Source: Vibrio sp. Of7-15
GTDB taxonomy: Bacteria; Pseudomonadota; Gammaproteobacteria; Enterobacterales; Vibrionaceae
Length of the DNA: 64,000 nucleotides
Assembly (NCBI RefSeq): GCF_022347565.1
Contig: NZ_JAKRGH010000023.1
Coordinates: forward strand, 18,495-82,494
Direction of reading: 5' to 3'
Made by a program: the position numbers and the translations under genes. This document shows, piece after piece, positions 28,545-37,783 of this stretch. The notes under the pieces are model-generated. The model was not told the DNA's origin. It saw nothing but the letters and a program-made list of their open reading frames with translations, and did no database searches. Positions within the stretch are counted from its first letter, which is position 1. Every line of letters starts with the position of its first letter.

Positions 28545-28572
28545 GGAACTTCAGTGTAGTAACACTGTCCTA
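28545..28572 (+). promoter_or_regulatory. Sigma-E-type promoter of rpoE
   Basis: The -35 element GGAACTT (28545-28551) is perfect for sigma-E. Sixteen bases later TCCTA (28568-28572) fits the -10 region. It lies about 110 bases before the rpoE start codon, as expected for the autoregulated rpoE promoter. No other sigma-E hexamer pair was noticed nearby. Confidence 0.75.
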
Positions 28573-28680
28573 CATAGTGCTCAAACCAGCGGTGGTGTCA
28601 ATATGACTTTTTGCAGTCTAAGTATTCACTTTTTAATAATCCGCTAAGATAAATAATAACGAATAGGAGTGCGTGCTCGA

Positions 28681-29259
28681 ATGAGCGAGCAGTTGACTGA
28701 TCAAGTATTGATTGAGCGAGTTCAGCGTGGCGATAAACAAGCGTTTAATCTTTTGGTAGTAAAATATCAAAATAAAGTATGTAACCTTATTTCTCGTTAT
28801 GTCAGCAATTCCGGTGATGTGCCAGACGTAGCTCAAGAAGCGTTTATTAAGGCATATCGTGCGTTACCAGGGTTTAGAGGCGAAAGCGCTTTTTATACCT
28901 GGTTATATCGTATCGCAGTGAACACGGCTAAAAACTACTTAGTCGCCCAGGGTAGACGCCCACCTGCAACGGATGTCGATGCTGAAGATGCTGAATACTA
29001 TGAGAATAGTGGCGCTTTAAAAGAAATATCGAACCCTGAGAACTTAACGTTGTCAGATGAATTGAAACAAGTTGTTTTTGGCACGATAGAGTCTCTGCCG
29101 GATGATTTAAAAACCGCGATCACATTACGAGAACTGGATGGTTTAAGTTATGAAGAGATCGCAGAAATAATGGGGTGTCCAGTGGGTACGGTACGTTCAC
29201 GTATTTTCCGGGCTCGAGAAGCGGTTGAAAAGAAAATTCGACCTTTAATGCAGCGCTAG
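28681..29259 (+). CDS. rpoE: RNA polymerase sigma-E factor
   Basis: RpoE directs transcription of envelope stress genes when misfolded outer-membrane proteins trigger degradation of RseA. The 192-residue ECF sigma factor has region 2 (YRALPGFRGESAFYTWLYRI, about 60-80) and region 4 helix-turn-helix (LDGLSYEEIAEIMGCPVGTVRSRI, about 155-178). The start MSEQLTDQ follows AGGAG; a GTG at 28669 overlaps that site and is rejected. It heads the rpoE-rseA-rseB-rseC operon behind a matching promoter. Confidence 0.97.
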   Translation: MSEQLTDQVLIERVQRGDKQAFNLLVVKYQNKVCNLISRYVSNSGDVPDVAQEAFIKAYRALPGFRGESAFYTWLYRIAVNTAKNYLVAQGRRPPATDVDAEDAEYYENSGALKEISNPENLTLSDELKQVVFGTIESLPDDLKTAITLRELDGLSYEEIAEIMGCPVGTVRSRIFRAREAVEKKIRPLMQR

Positions 29260-29285
29260 AAACCAGCGGTTAAACGGTGATGATA

Positions 29286-29909
29286 ATGGCTGACAAAGAA
29301 AAACTTTCAGCTCTGATGGATGGAGAAGCAATTGAACCAAGCCTTATTGCTTCTCTAACTGATGATAAAAAATCCTCTGAAACATGGCAGAACTTTCACC
29401 TTGTTGGTGATGTGATGCGTGGTGATGCCCCTGAATGCAAGGAATGGAATATTGCAGACAGTGTGGCTTTAGCTTTGGAAAATGAACCTGCTCACTCAGT
29501 GAATAAGCTTGAGTCAGTAGACACATTCGTTGAAGAGCAGCCAACCCCTCAAGAAGTAAAACGAACTTTACCTACGTGGTTAACGCAATTTGGCCAAGTA
29601 GCAATTGCGGCCTGTGTCTCTCTTGCTGTTATTGTTGGTGTTCAGCAATATAATGGTGGCGAGGGCGAGTTAAATCCGGCAGAACAACTTCCAGTTTTAA
29701 ACACTATTCCGTTTGCCGGGTCAGTTGAGCCTGTAAGTTTAACTCGTGATACTGTTAGGCATTCAGCATCAGATGAAGCTCAGCTTATGGAGCAACGTCG
29801 CCGTATTAATGCCATGCTACAAGATTATGAATTACAGCTAAGGCTGAATGCTCAAGACGGTTCAATTAACCGTGAGTTGTTAGAGCAAGAATTAATATTG
29901 GCGGAGTAA
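29286..29909 (+). CDS. rseA: Anti-sigma-E factor RseA
   Basis: RseA is a single-pass inner-membrane protein that holds sigma-E inactive until DegS and RseP cut it. The 207-residue product starts MADKEKLSALMDGE, like E. coli MQKEQLSALMDGE, with the sigma-binding domain at 1-70, one membrane helix (about 98-118) and a periplasmic domain. GTG 29277 and ATG 29280 are alternative starts. It directly abuts rseB. Sequence is diverged outside the N-terminus, as usual for this family. Confidence 0.94.
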   Translation: MADKEKLSALMDGEAIEPSLIASLTDDKKSSETWQNFHLVGDVMRGDAPECKEWNIADSVALALENEPAHSVNKLESVDTFVEEQPTPQEVKRTLPTWLTQFGQVAIAACVSLAVIVGVQQYNGGEGELNPAEQLPVLNTIPFAGSVEPVSLTRDTVRHSASDEAQLMEQRRRINAMLQDYELQLRLNAQDGSINRELLEQELILAE

Positions 29910-30878
29910 ATGAAAAAAATTCTGGTCAGTGTGCTGGCACTGGTCAGTTTGATGACTTCTCAAGCCTCTGCAGAGTCAAGATCTGCGGAGGCTTTATTGC
30001 ATCAAATGGGCCAAGCTAGCACACAGCTAAACTATGAAATGTCTTACATACTGATTAAGCAAAACAGTATTGAGCCACTGATGTATCGCTATGCGACTTA
30101 TAATGAACAAGCCTTAGCACACTTAGTGTATTTAAGCGGTCCGGTACGTGAAGTGATCCGCCGTGGTAGTGAAATCAGCTATTTCGAACAAGGTATAGAC
30201 CCATTTACTATCGCTTCTAGTAATATGGTGGCCCCAATTCCGCCGCTCATGAACAGTGATATTGAGCACCTGTCTAAGTATTATGACTTTGTGTCCATGG
30301 GAAAAGCACGTGAAGCTGGTTCAGCGTGTGATGTGATTCGCGTCGTACCAAAAGACGGTAACCGTTACTCTTATATGGTGTGGATTGATGAACGCAGCAA
30401 GTTACCCTTACGTACTGATTTAGTGAGTCGTGAAGGGGAGGCGTTAGAGCAATATCGTGCCGTGTCTTATGTAGTGAATGATAAAATTGCAGATTTGTTG
30501 GATGGCTTGAACCAAGTAACTCTTCCGACTGCGGTGTCGATGCCAAGACGAAGCAACAGCAGTGCTGGTTGGTTTTTAGCTTGGAAGCCAGCCGGTTTTG
30601 AATCAATCAATTATAATAGCTACCGCCTTGCTATCACGGAAAAAGCAGTTGAAAGTCAAATGTACACCGATGGGCTATTTAATTTCTCTGTGTATATTTC
30701 TGATGCAGATAGCTTGTCTGTTCGGGAGCAGTTAGTAAGACAAGGCCGCCGTACGTTTCATAGTCATATTGATGGCCAACGAGAAGTTACCGTAGTGGGC
30801 GATATTCCTCCATCTACCGCTAAACGTATCGCTGAGTCAGTGTCATTTCGTAATGTGAACAAAAAGGTGACTCAGTAA
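29910..30878 (+). CDS. rseB: Sigma-E regulator RseB, periplasmic
   Basis: RseB binds periplasmic RseA and blocks its cleavage; lipopolysaccharide intermediates release it. The 322-residue protein begins with a signal peptide (cleavage near SQASA-E, residue 21), followed by the lipoprotein-carrier-like N-terminal domain and a smaller C-terminal domain. The start codon directly follows the rseA stop codon, and its ribosome binding site GGCGGAG lies in the end of rseA. Its stop codon overlaps the rseC start by one base. Confidence 0.95.
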   Translation: MKKILVSVLALVSLMTSQASAESRSAEALLHQMGQASTQLNYEMSYILIKQNSIEPLMYRYATYNEQALAHLVYLSGPVREVIRRGSEISYFEQGIDPFTIASSNMVAPIPPLMNSDIEHLSKYYDFVSMGKAREAGSACDVIRVVPKDGNRYSYMVWIDERSKLPLRTDLVSREGEALEQYRAVSYVVNDKIADLLDGLNQVTLPTAVSMPRRSNSSAGWFLAWKPAGFESINYNSYRLAITEKAVESQMYTDGLFNFSVYISDADSLSVREQLVRQGRRTFHSHIDGQREVTVVGDIPPSTAKRIAESVSFRNVNKKVTQ

Positions 30879-31360
30879 TGATGACAGCACTCGCCACCGT
30901 TTTACGTGTTGATAGTCAGAGAGTGACAGTGGGTTGTCAGCAAGAAACCAGCTGCGGTCATTGTTCTTCTCGCAGTAGCTGTGGAACAGGCATCGTTTCG
31001 AAAGCTCTGCCGGGCAAAGAACACCAATGGCAGCTGACAACAGACACGAAATTGCACGTAGGAGAGCTGGTTGAGATTGGTTTACCAGAAAAAAGCGTAT
31101 TGCAATCAGCGTTGGTGGTTTACATGGTTCCTCTGCTATTTTTAATACTAGGAGCAGGAATATCAGAAGCTCTGTTTTCAGGTAATGAGTTGATTACCAT
31201 AGCCACATCAGTACTGTTTACTGGCCTTGGTATTACCATTGCTAAGCTGCTTGCAAAGGCGATTGAAACTAAAACTGCCGATAAATTGCGGTTAATTCGC
31301 GTCCTTGGAATGCCTTTATCTGCAAATATGGCGACAAATGCAGCATCTGAGGATAGCTAG
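30878..31360 (+). CDS. rseC: RseC/MucC family inner-membrane protein
   Basis: The 160-residue protein has an N-terminal cysteine-rich motif CGHCSSRSSCGTG (about 26-38) followed by two membrane helices (about 82-100 and 108-126), the RseC/MucC pattern. It modestly modulates sigma-E, and relatives take part in SoxR reduction as RsxC-associated proteins. The start codon overlaps the rseB stop codon (TAATG arrangement), so translation is coupled. The next gene, lepA, follows after 80 bases, perhaps by read-through. Confidence 0.93.
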   Translation: MMTALATVLRVDSQRVTVGCQQETSCGHCSSRSSCGTGIVSKALPGKEHQWQLTTDTKLHVGELVEIGLPEKSVLQSALVVYMVPLLFLILGAGISEALFSGNELITIATSVLFTGLGITIAKLLAKAIETKTADKLRLIRVLGMPLSANMATNAASEDS

Positions 31361-31440
31361 CAGCAGTGAAATTGGGTAGAATCCTGCAACTTGATCGTTT
31401 GATCCCATCTATTAATTAATTGAGTTAGTCACGCCAATCC

Positions 31441-33234
31441 ATGAAGAACATTCGTAATTTTTCGATTATCGCACATATCGACCATGGTAAGTCGACCTTA
31501 TCCGACCGCTTGATCCAAGTATGCGGTGGCCTTTCCAATCGTGAAATGGAAGCGCAGGTTCTTGACTCCATGGACCTAGAACGCGAACGCGGTATCACCA
31601 TTAAAGCCCAGAGCGTGACGCTCGATTACAAGGCAAAAGATGGTGAAACTTATCAACTTAACTTTATCGATACACCAGGACACGTCGACTTCTCTTATGA
31701 AGTATCACGTTCTCTTGCTGCCTGTGAAGGGGCATTGCTGGTGGTTGATGCAGGGCAAGGTGTTGAAGCACAAACCCTAGCAAACTGTTACACCGCTATT
31801 GAAATGGATCTAGAGGTTGTGCCAATTTTGAATAAAATTGACCTGCCAGCAGCTGATCCTGAGCGCGTATCAGAAGAAATTGAAGAAATTGTTGGCATTG
31901 ATGCCATGGAAGCAACTCGTTGTTCTGCAAAGACGGGTATCGGTGTTGAGGATGTATTAGAAAACATCGTAACAGCGATTCCGGCTCCGGAAGGCGATCC
32001 TGATGCTCCAACACAAGCGCTTATTATCGATTCTTGGTTTGATAACTACTTAGGTGTTGTTTCTTTAGTTCGAATCAAAAATGGTTCTCTGAAGAAAAAT
32101 GACAAAATCAAAGTAATGAGTACTGGCCAAGTTTGGGGTATTGATCGAATTGGTATCTTTACACCTAAGCAAATTGATACTGATGTATTGCAAACTGGCG
32201 AAGTTGGTTGGGTTGTTTGTGGTATTAAAGACATCCTAGGTGCACCAGTTGGTGATACATTAACTCATGCGAAACATGGTAGCGAAGAAGCATTACCAGG
32301 TTTTCAAAAAGTGAAACCTCAGGTTTATGCTGGCTTGTTCCCTGTTTCTTCTGATGATTACGAGAACTTCCGTGATGCACTGGGCAAATTAAGCCTAAAT
32401 GATGCATCTCTGTTCTATGAGCCAGAGAGTTCAGCAGCACTAGGTTTTGGTTTCCGTTGTGGCTTCTTAGGTATGCTACACATGGAAATCATTCAAGAGC
32501 GTTTAGAGCGTGAATACGATCTAGACCTGATCACAACAGCACCAACGGTAGTATACGAAGTTGTAAAAACCGATGGTGAGATACTGTATGTAGACAGCCC
32601 TTCGAAGTTACCAGCCGTTAATGATTTGGATGAAATCCGCGAGCCGATTGCCCGTTGTAACATTCTTGTACCATCGGATTACCTAGGTAATGTAATTACG
32701 CTATGTGTCGAGAAGCGCGGTATTCAGGTAGACATGGTTTACCACGGTAATCAAGTTGCCCTAACTTATGATATTCCGATGTCAGAAGTGGTACTGGACT
32801 TCTTTGATCGCCTGAAATCCACATCTCGTGGTTATGCGTCGCTAGACTACAACTTCCACCGTTATGAAGCGTCAAACATGGTACGTGTTGATGTACTATT
32901 GAATGGTGACCGTGTGGATGCATTAGCTATCATCACTCACCACGACAACGCGCAAGGCCGTGGTCGTCTGTTGGTTGAGAAGATGAAAGAGTTCATTCCT
33001 CGTCAGATGTTCGATATTGCAATTCAGGCTGCAATTGGTAACCACATTATTGCTCGCTCCACCGTTAAGCAGCTGCGTAAAAACGTAATCGCAAAATGTT
33101 ACGGTGGTGACGTGAGTCGTAAGAAGAAACTGTTGAAGAAACAGAAAGAAGGTAAGAAACGTATGAAGCAGATCGGTAACGTAGAGCTGCCTCAAGAAGC
33201 GTTCTTGGCTATTCTGCATGTAGGTAAAGATTAA
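31441..33234 (+). CDS. lepA: Elongation factor 4 (LepA)
   Basis: LepA is a ribosome-associated GTPase that can move tRNAs backward and influences 30S assembly. The 597 residues match E. coli (599), with the GTP-binding G1 motif AHIDHGKST (about 11-19), DTPGH, NKID, the EF-G-like domains and a C-terminal basic domain ending in the lysine-rich [16 protein letters not shown]. The ATG has no clear ribosome binding site. In E. coli it precedes lepB, as here. Confidence 0.97.
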   Translation: MKNIRNFSIIAHIDHGKSTLSDRLIQVCGGLSNREMEAQVLDSMDLERERGITIKAQSVTLDYKAKDGETYQLNFIDTPGHVDFSYEVSRSLAACEGALLVVDAGQGVEAQTLANCYTAIEMDLEVVPILNKIDLPAADPERVSEEIEEIVGIDAMEATRCSAKTGIGVEDVLENIVTAIPAPEGDPDAPTQALIIDSWFDNYLGVVSLVRIKNGSLKKNDKIKVMSTGQVWGIDRIGIFTPKQIDTDVLQTGEVGWVVCGIKDILGAPVGDTLTHAKHGSEEALPGFQKVKPQVYAGLFPVSSDDYENFRDALGKLSLNDASLFYEPESSAALGFGFRCGFLGMLHMEIIQERLEREYDLDLITTAPTVVYEVVKTDGEILYVDSPSKLPAVNDLDEIREPIARCNILVPSDYLGNVITLCVEKRGIQVDMVYHGNQVALTYDIPMSEVVLDFFDRLKSTSRGYASLDYNFHRYEASNMVRVDVLLNGDRVDALAIITHHDNAQGRGRLLVEKMKEFIPRQMFDIAIQAAIGNHIIARSTVKQLRKNVIAKCYGGDVSRKKKLLKKQKEGKKRMKQIGNVELPQEAFLAILHVGKD

Positions 33235-33304
33235 CCTATTATTGCATCGTGGTTGGGTAGAGTGCTGCTCAACCATATTTATGATTAAGATTTAAGGGAT
33301 ATAA

Positions 33305-34207
33305 ATGGCAAATACTTTTTCGCTCATTTTGGTCATTGTGACCTTAGTGACAGGTATCGTTTGGGCTCTGGATAAGTTTCTTTGGGCGCCAAAGCGCAAG
33401 CTAAAAATTGAGGCTGCAGATGTCGAAGCGGGCGGGCAAGTAGATGCTGTTACCCTAGCTAAAATTGCGCCACAGCCGAGTTGGGTCGAAACGTCGGTTT
33501 CTATCTTCCCGGTGATTGGCTTAGTTTTAGTTTTACGCTCTTTTATTTATGAGCCGTTCCAGATCCCATCCGGGTCAATGATGCCAACCCTATTAGTTGG
33601 TGATTTTATCTTGGTTGAAAAGTTTACGTATGGTCTACGTGATCCAGTATGGCGTAGCAAATTGGTAGAAGTGGGTGAACCAGAACGTGGTGATGTGGTG
33701 GTGTTTAAATACCCGCCTCAGCCTAATATTGATTACATCAAGCGTGTGGTCGGTTTACCTGGTGATACCGTTTACTACAACAGCAGTAAACAACTTTGTA
33801 TTAAATCTGCTGAGGAAAGCCGTTGTAAGGTAGTGGCTTTAACCGATAAGCAAGATTCAGAGTTTGACCAAAATAACACCACTCTCATTAAATACTCAGA
33901 GAAATTGATGAGTGATATTGAGCATCAGATTCTGGTTAACCCGAGTCGCCGAGATCGTGTTTCTGCGTACCAACCTCGCCCAGGTATTAACGAGTGGGTT
34001 GTACCGGAAGGGCAGTACTTTGTAATGGGTGATAACCGAGACAACAGTGCCGACAGCCGCTATTGGGGCTTTGTTCCTGAAGCGAACCTTGTTGGTAAAG
34101 CGGTCGGGATCTGGATCAGCTTTGAATTTGAACGCAGTAGCGATAGTGTGCTGCCTTCTTGGATCCCTACTGGTGTGCGTTTTAACCGCATCGGTGGCAT
34201 TGACTGA
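33305..34207 (+). CDS. lepB: Signal peptidase I
   Basis: LepB removes signal peptides of exported proteins at the periplasmic face of the inner membrane. The 300-residue protein has two membrane helices (about 4-22 and 63-80) and the serine-lysine dyad: Ser91 in IPSGSMMP and Lys146 in YIKRVVGLPGD, the same numbers as E. coli within one residue. The MGDNRDNSADSR box is also present. It lies between lepA and rnc, with a GGGAT ribosome binding site. Confidence 0.97.
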   Translation: MANTFSLILVIVTLVTGIVWALDKFLWAPKRKLKIEAADVEAGGQVDAVTLAKIAPQPSWVETSVSIFPVIGLVLVLRSFIYEPFQIPSGSMMPTLLVGDFILVEKFTYGLRDPVWRSKLVEVGEPERGDVVVFKYPPQPNIDYIKRVVGLPGDTVYYNSSKQLCIKSAEESRCKVVALTDKQDSEFDQNNTTLIKYSEKLMSDIEHQILVNPSRRDRVSAYQPRPGINEWVVPEGQYFVMGDNRDNSADSRYWGFVPEANLVGKAVGIWISFEFERSSDSVLPSWIPTGVRFNRIGGID

Positions 34208-34217
34208 TTGAGATAGA

Positions 34218-34889
34218 ATGACATCTTCTATTGAACGCCTACAGAAAAAGTTAGGCTATGAATTTAAAAGCCGAGATTTAATTAACTTGGCTTTAACGCA
34301 CCGCAGTGCAAACAGCAAGCATAACGAGCGCCTAGAGTTTCTAGGCGATTCTATTTTAAGCTTTGTGATCGCGGATGATTTGTATCACCGTTTCCCGAAA
34401 GTGGACGAAGGGGATATGAGTCGTATGCGTGCTACGTTGGTACGTGGGCATACATTGGCTGAACTGGGCAGAGAATTTGAATTAGGCGAATACCTACAGC
34501 TTGGCCCTGGTGAATTGAAAAGTGGCGGTTTCCGCCGTGATTCAATTTTAGCGGATGCCGTTGAAGCGATCATTGGTGCGATTTATTTAGACAGTGATAT
34601 TGAAGTGGTTCGCGGTGTGATCTTAGCGTGGTACAACACCCGCTTAGAAAGCATTGAACCAGGCGTATCACAAAAAGATCCAAAAACACGCCTTCAGGAG
34701 CACTTACAAGGTCGACGTTTACCGTTGCCTGTCTATAGTGTGACTAAAATTAAAGGTGAAGCACATAACCAAGAGTTTACGGTGCAGTGTGATGTAGCAG
34801 GTTTGGATAAACCTGTTGTTGGTAAAGGCAGCAGTCGACGCAAGGCAGAGCAAGCGGCCGCTGAATTAGCATTGGGACAACTAAACTAA
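34218..34889 (+). CDS. rnc: Ribonuclease III
   Basis: RNase III cuts double-stranded RNA in rRNA maturation and mRNA decay. The 223-residue protein has the catalytic signature [12 protein letters not shown] (about 36-47), the acidic second motif at about 115-122 and a C-terminal double-stranded RNA-binding domain (about 155-222). It is joined to era by overlapping stop and start codons (TAATG), as in E. coli, so the two are translationally coupled. The ribosome binding site is weak. Confidence 0.97.
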   Translation: MTSSIERLQKKLGYEFKSRDLINLALTHRSANSKHNERLEFLGDSILSFVIADDLYHRFPKVDEGDMSRMRATLVRGHTLAELGREFELGEYLQLGPGELKSGGFRRDSILADAVEAIIGAIYLDSDIEVVRGVILAWYNTRLESIEPGVSQKDPKTRLQEHLQGRRLPLPVYSVTKIKGEAHNQEFTVQCDVAGLDKPVVGKGSSRRKAEQAAAELALGQLN

Positions 34890-35854
34890 TGTCTGATGAA
34901 CAAGAATTTGATTTAGATGCCTACTTTGCATCTGAAAAAAAACAATCGTCTGCTGAAGACCAACACTGTGGCTTCATTGCTATTGTTGGCCGCCCAAATG
35001 TTGGTAAGTCAACATTACTGAATAATATTCTAGGGCAAAAAATTTCGATTACCTCACGTAAGCCACAAACCACTCGTCACCGTATTATGGGTGTTGAAAC
35101 AGAAGGGGATTATCAAGCGATTTATGTTGATACTCCTGGGCTGCACATTGAGGAAAAACGTGCGATTAACCGCTTAATGAATCGTGCAGCTAATAGCTCA
35201 TTAAGTGACGTTAATTTAGTTTTGTTTCTTGTTGATGGTACTCACTGGACCGCTGACGATGAAATGGTGCTGAATAAATTACGTAAATCAAATTTCCCAA
35301 CAGTCATGTTGGTGAACAAAGTTGATAACGTAAAAGATCGCAATGAAGTAATGTTACACCTACAGTCTCTATCGGAAAAAATGGACTTTGTAGATGTTGT
35401 GCCAATTTCAGCGAAAAAAGGCACTAACGTCGATGTGATTCGCAAGTTGGTTCGTGAACACTTGCCAAAAGCAGTGCACCATTTTCCGGAAGAATACGTA
35501 ACGGATCGTTCACAACGTTTTATGGCGTCTGAAATCATTCGTGAGAAACTGATGCGTTTCACGGGTGAAGAGCTACCGTATTCAGTGACGGTAGAGATTG
35601 AACGGTTTGATTACAACCCAGATACTGATGGCTTCCATATTAATGGCTTAATCCTAGTGGAACGATTAGGTCAAAAGAAAATGGTTGTTGGTAAAGGTGG
35701 TGAAAAGATCAAAACCATCGGCCGTGAAGCTCGCCTAGATATGGAAGATTTATTTGGTCGTGGCGTTTACCTTGAATTGTGGGTAAAAGTGAAATCTGGC
35801 TGGGCGGATGACGAGCGTGCGCTGCGCAGCTTAGGTTATATCGACGATTTATAA
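34889..35854 (+). CDS. era: GTPase Era
   Basis: Era binds the 3' end of 16S rRNA and supports 30S assembly. The 321-residue product is about 20 residues longer than E. coli Era because of an acidic N-terminal extension. It has the G1 motif GRPNVGKS (34-41), DTPG, NKVD and a C-terminal KH domain with [10 protein letters not shown]. The start ATG overlaps the rnc stop codon. recO follows after a 101-base gap instead of the tight coupling seen in enterics. Confidence 0.96.
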   Translation: MSDEQEFDLDAYFASEKKQSSAEDQHCGFIAIVGRPNVGKSTLLNNILGQKISITSRKPQTTRHRIMGVETEGDYQAIYVDTPGLHIEEKRAINRLMNRAANSSLSDVNLVLFLVDGTHWTADDEMVLNKLRKSNFPTVMLVNKVDNVKDRNEVMLHLQSLSEKMDFVDVVPISAKKGTNVDVIRKLVREHLPKAVHHFPEEYVTDRSQRFMASEIIREKLMRFTGEELPYSVTVEIERFDYNPDTDGFHINGLILVERLGQKKMVVGKGGEKIKTIGREARLDMEDLFGRGVYLELWVKVKSGWADDERALRSLGYIDDL

Positions 35855-35955
35855 CGGTGTCATTGTGTTGTCACTTTCCTTTCGTGGTTAGCGGCAACAC
35901 AAACATTTTAACGTTATTCTGGAGTACAGCTCCGAACTAATATGGAACTCCCATT

Positions 35956-36669
35956 ATGAGTGAAGGGCTGCAACGTTGCTTTGTTTTGCATCGTCGCCCG
36001 TACAGCGAAACCAGTCTTATTTTAGATGTGTTTAGCGAAGAGTATGGTCGAATTTCTGTGATGTCTAAAGGGGCACGCAGTAAGCGTTCACAGCTAAAAG
36101 GCGCTCTTCAACCTTTTACCCCACTTCTTATGAAATGGTCTGGTAAAGGCTCAATGAGAACATTGCGCCATGCAGAGCCCATTAGCTTGGGTCTTCCTTT
36201 AACTGGGCTAACCTTATATTCAGCCATGTACTTGAACGAGATTCTAGGTCGGGTACTGGAAAATGAAACCCCTTACCCAGGGCTGTTTCTTGACTACCTT
36301 TCTGCTTTAACTGAATTAGCTCAAAGCAAGAACCCTGAGCCCGCATTACGACGCTTTGAACTCGCGATGTTATCGGCGCTGGGCTATGGTGTCGATTTCT
36401 TGCATTGCGCAGGTTCTGGTGAATATGTTGATCCACAAATGACTTACCGTTATCGAGAACAGAAAGGTTTTTTGGCTTCCATGCGAGTGGATAACTTTTC
36501 CTTTTTAGGTAATGAACTCATTGCGATCAGTGAACGCAGATTCGAAACGAAACAGCAACTACAAGCCGCAAAACGCTTTACACGTATAGCACTAAAGCCG
36601 TATCTTGGCGGAAAACCATTAAAAAGCAGGGAATTATTTATCCCCCGAGCAAGGAGTATCGGAAAATGA
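35956..36669 (+). CDS. recO: DNA repair protein RecO
   Basis: RecO, with RecF and RecR, loads RecA on single-strand gaps covered by SSB. The 237-residue protein has the N-terminal OB-fold start [20 protein letters not shown] and the [23 protein letters not shown] segment, typical of the family. The C-terminal zinc motif found in some bacteria is not evident, as in E. coli. Its end overlaps the start of pdxJ by 4 bases (ATGA). Confidence 0.95.
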   Translation: MSEGLQRCFVLHRRPYSETSLILDVFSEEYGRISVMSKGARSKRSQLKGALQPFTPLLMKWSGKGSMRTLRHAEPISLGLPLTGLTLYSAMYLNEILGRVLENETPYPGLFLDYLSALTELAQSKNPEPALRRFELAMLSALGYGVDFLHCAGSGEYVDPQMTYRYREQKGFLASMRVDNFSFLGNELIAISERRFETKQQLQAAKRFTRIALKPYLGGKPLKSRELFIPRARSIGK

Positions 36670-37397
36670 ATACGATTTTACTGGGCGTGAATATTGATCA
36701 CGTGGCAACGCTGCGTAACGCACGAGGTACACGTTACCCTGATCCTGTTCATGCTGCAGAAATTGCAGAGCGTGCAGGTGCTGATGGTATTACTGTTCAT
36801 TTGCGTGAAGATCGTCGCCATATTGTTGACCGCGATGTGAAAATTCTGAAAGAAACGATTCAGACTCGCATGAACTTGGAGATGGCTGTCACTGATGAAA
36901 TGGTGAACATTGCACTGGAAGTGAAACCTGAGTTTGTTTGCTTAGTGCCTGAAAAACGCGAAGAGCTTACTACTGAAGGTGGACTGAACGTTGCAGGTCA
37001 GCTTGAAAAAGTGAAAGAAGCCACTGAGAAGCTAACCGCTGCAGGCATTAAAGTATCTTTGTTTATTGATGCAGATCGTGAGCAAATTGATGCATCGGTT
37101 GCTTGTGGTGCTCCGTACATTGAACTTCACACTGGCCATTATGCTGATGCAACAACAGATGAAGACCAGCAAGCAGAGCTTAAAAAGATTGCAGCAGCAG
37201 CCAGTTATGCTGACGATCAAGGTCTTAAGGTTAATGCGGGTCACGGTCTAACCTACCATAACGTGATGCCAATCGCGGCTCTGCCTGAGATCTATGAGCT
37301 GAATATTGGTCACTCTATTGTTGGTCGTGCGGTATTTGATGGTTTAAATAAAGCCGTTGCAGATATGAAGCAAATCATGCTGGATGCTCGTCGTTAA
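36666..37397 (+). CDS. pdxJ: Pyridoxine 5'-phosphate synthase
   Basis: PdxJ closes the pyridoxine ring from 1-deoxyxylulose 5-phosphate and 3-amino-2-oxopropyl phosphate. The 243-residue TIM barrel begins [17 protein letters not shown] and has [14 protein letters not shown] and [12 protein letters not shown]. The pathway's first step is catalysed by Epd, also in this window at 5.8 kb. The start overlaps the recO stop codon (ATGA), and acpS follows after 2 bases. Confidence 0.97.
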   Translation: MNTILLGVNIDHVATLRNARGTRYPDPVHAAEIAERAGADGITVHLREDRRHIVDRDVKILKETIQTRMNLEMAVTDEMVNIALEVKPEFVCLVPEKREELTTEGGLNVAGQLEKVKEATEKLTAAGIKVSLFIDADREQIDASVACGAPYIELHTGHYADATTDEDQQAELKKIAAAASYADDQGLKVNAGHGLTYHNVMPIAALPEIYELNIGHSIVGRAVFDGLNKAVADMKQIMLDARR

Positions 37398-37399
37398 TC

Positions 37400-37783
37400 A
37401 TGGCGATTGTTGGATTAGGCACTGATATTGCCGAAATAGAAAGGGTCGATAAGGCCCTTTCTCGTACTGGTGAGACCTTTGCAAAGCGTATACTCTCAGA
37501 GCAAGAGTGGGGTAAATTTACCGAAACTAAGCAGAAAGGCCGTTTGCTAGCAAAGCGTTTCGCCGCAAAAGAAGCTGCCTCTAAAGCGCTTGGAACTGGC
37601 ATTGCTTGTGGTGTCACTTTTCATGATTTTGTGATCAGTAATGATGAAAGAGGCAAACCCATACTGATTTTACAGAACCGAGCCGCTGAGCTGGCCCAAA
37701 CAATGGCGGTGTCTCATATCCACCTAACCATTGCTGATGAACGTCACTATGCGGTGGCTACTGTGATTTTTGAATCCAATTAA
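37400..37783 (+). CDS. acpS: Holo-[acyl-carrier-protein] synthase
   Basis: AcpS transfers 4'-phosphopantetheine from coenzyme A to apo-ACP, making fatty-acid synthesis possible. The 127-residue protein has the two metal-binding signatures [12 protein letters not shown] (Asp9) and [14 protein letters not shown] (Glu near 58). It ends the lepA-to-acpS gene run. Its stop codon shares the palindrome TTAA with the stop codon of barA on the opposite strand, with no terminator between them. Confidence 0.96.
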   Translation: MAIVGLGTDIAEIERVDKALSRTGETFAKRILSEQEWGKFTETKQKGRLLAKRFAAKEAASKALGTGIACGVTFHDFVISNDERGKPILILQNRAAELAQTMAVSHIHLTIADERHYAVATVIFESN

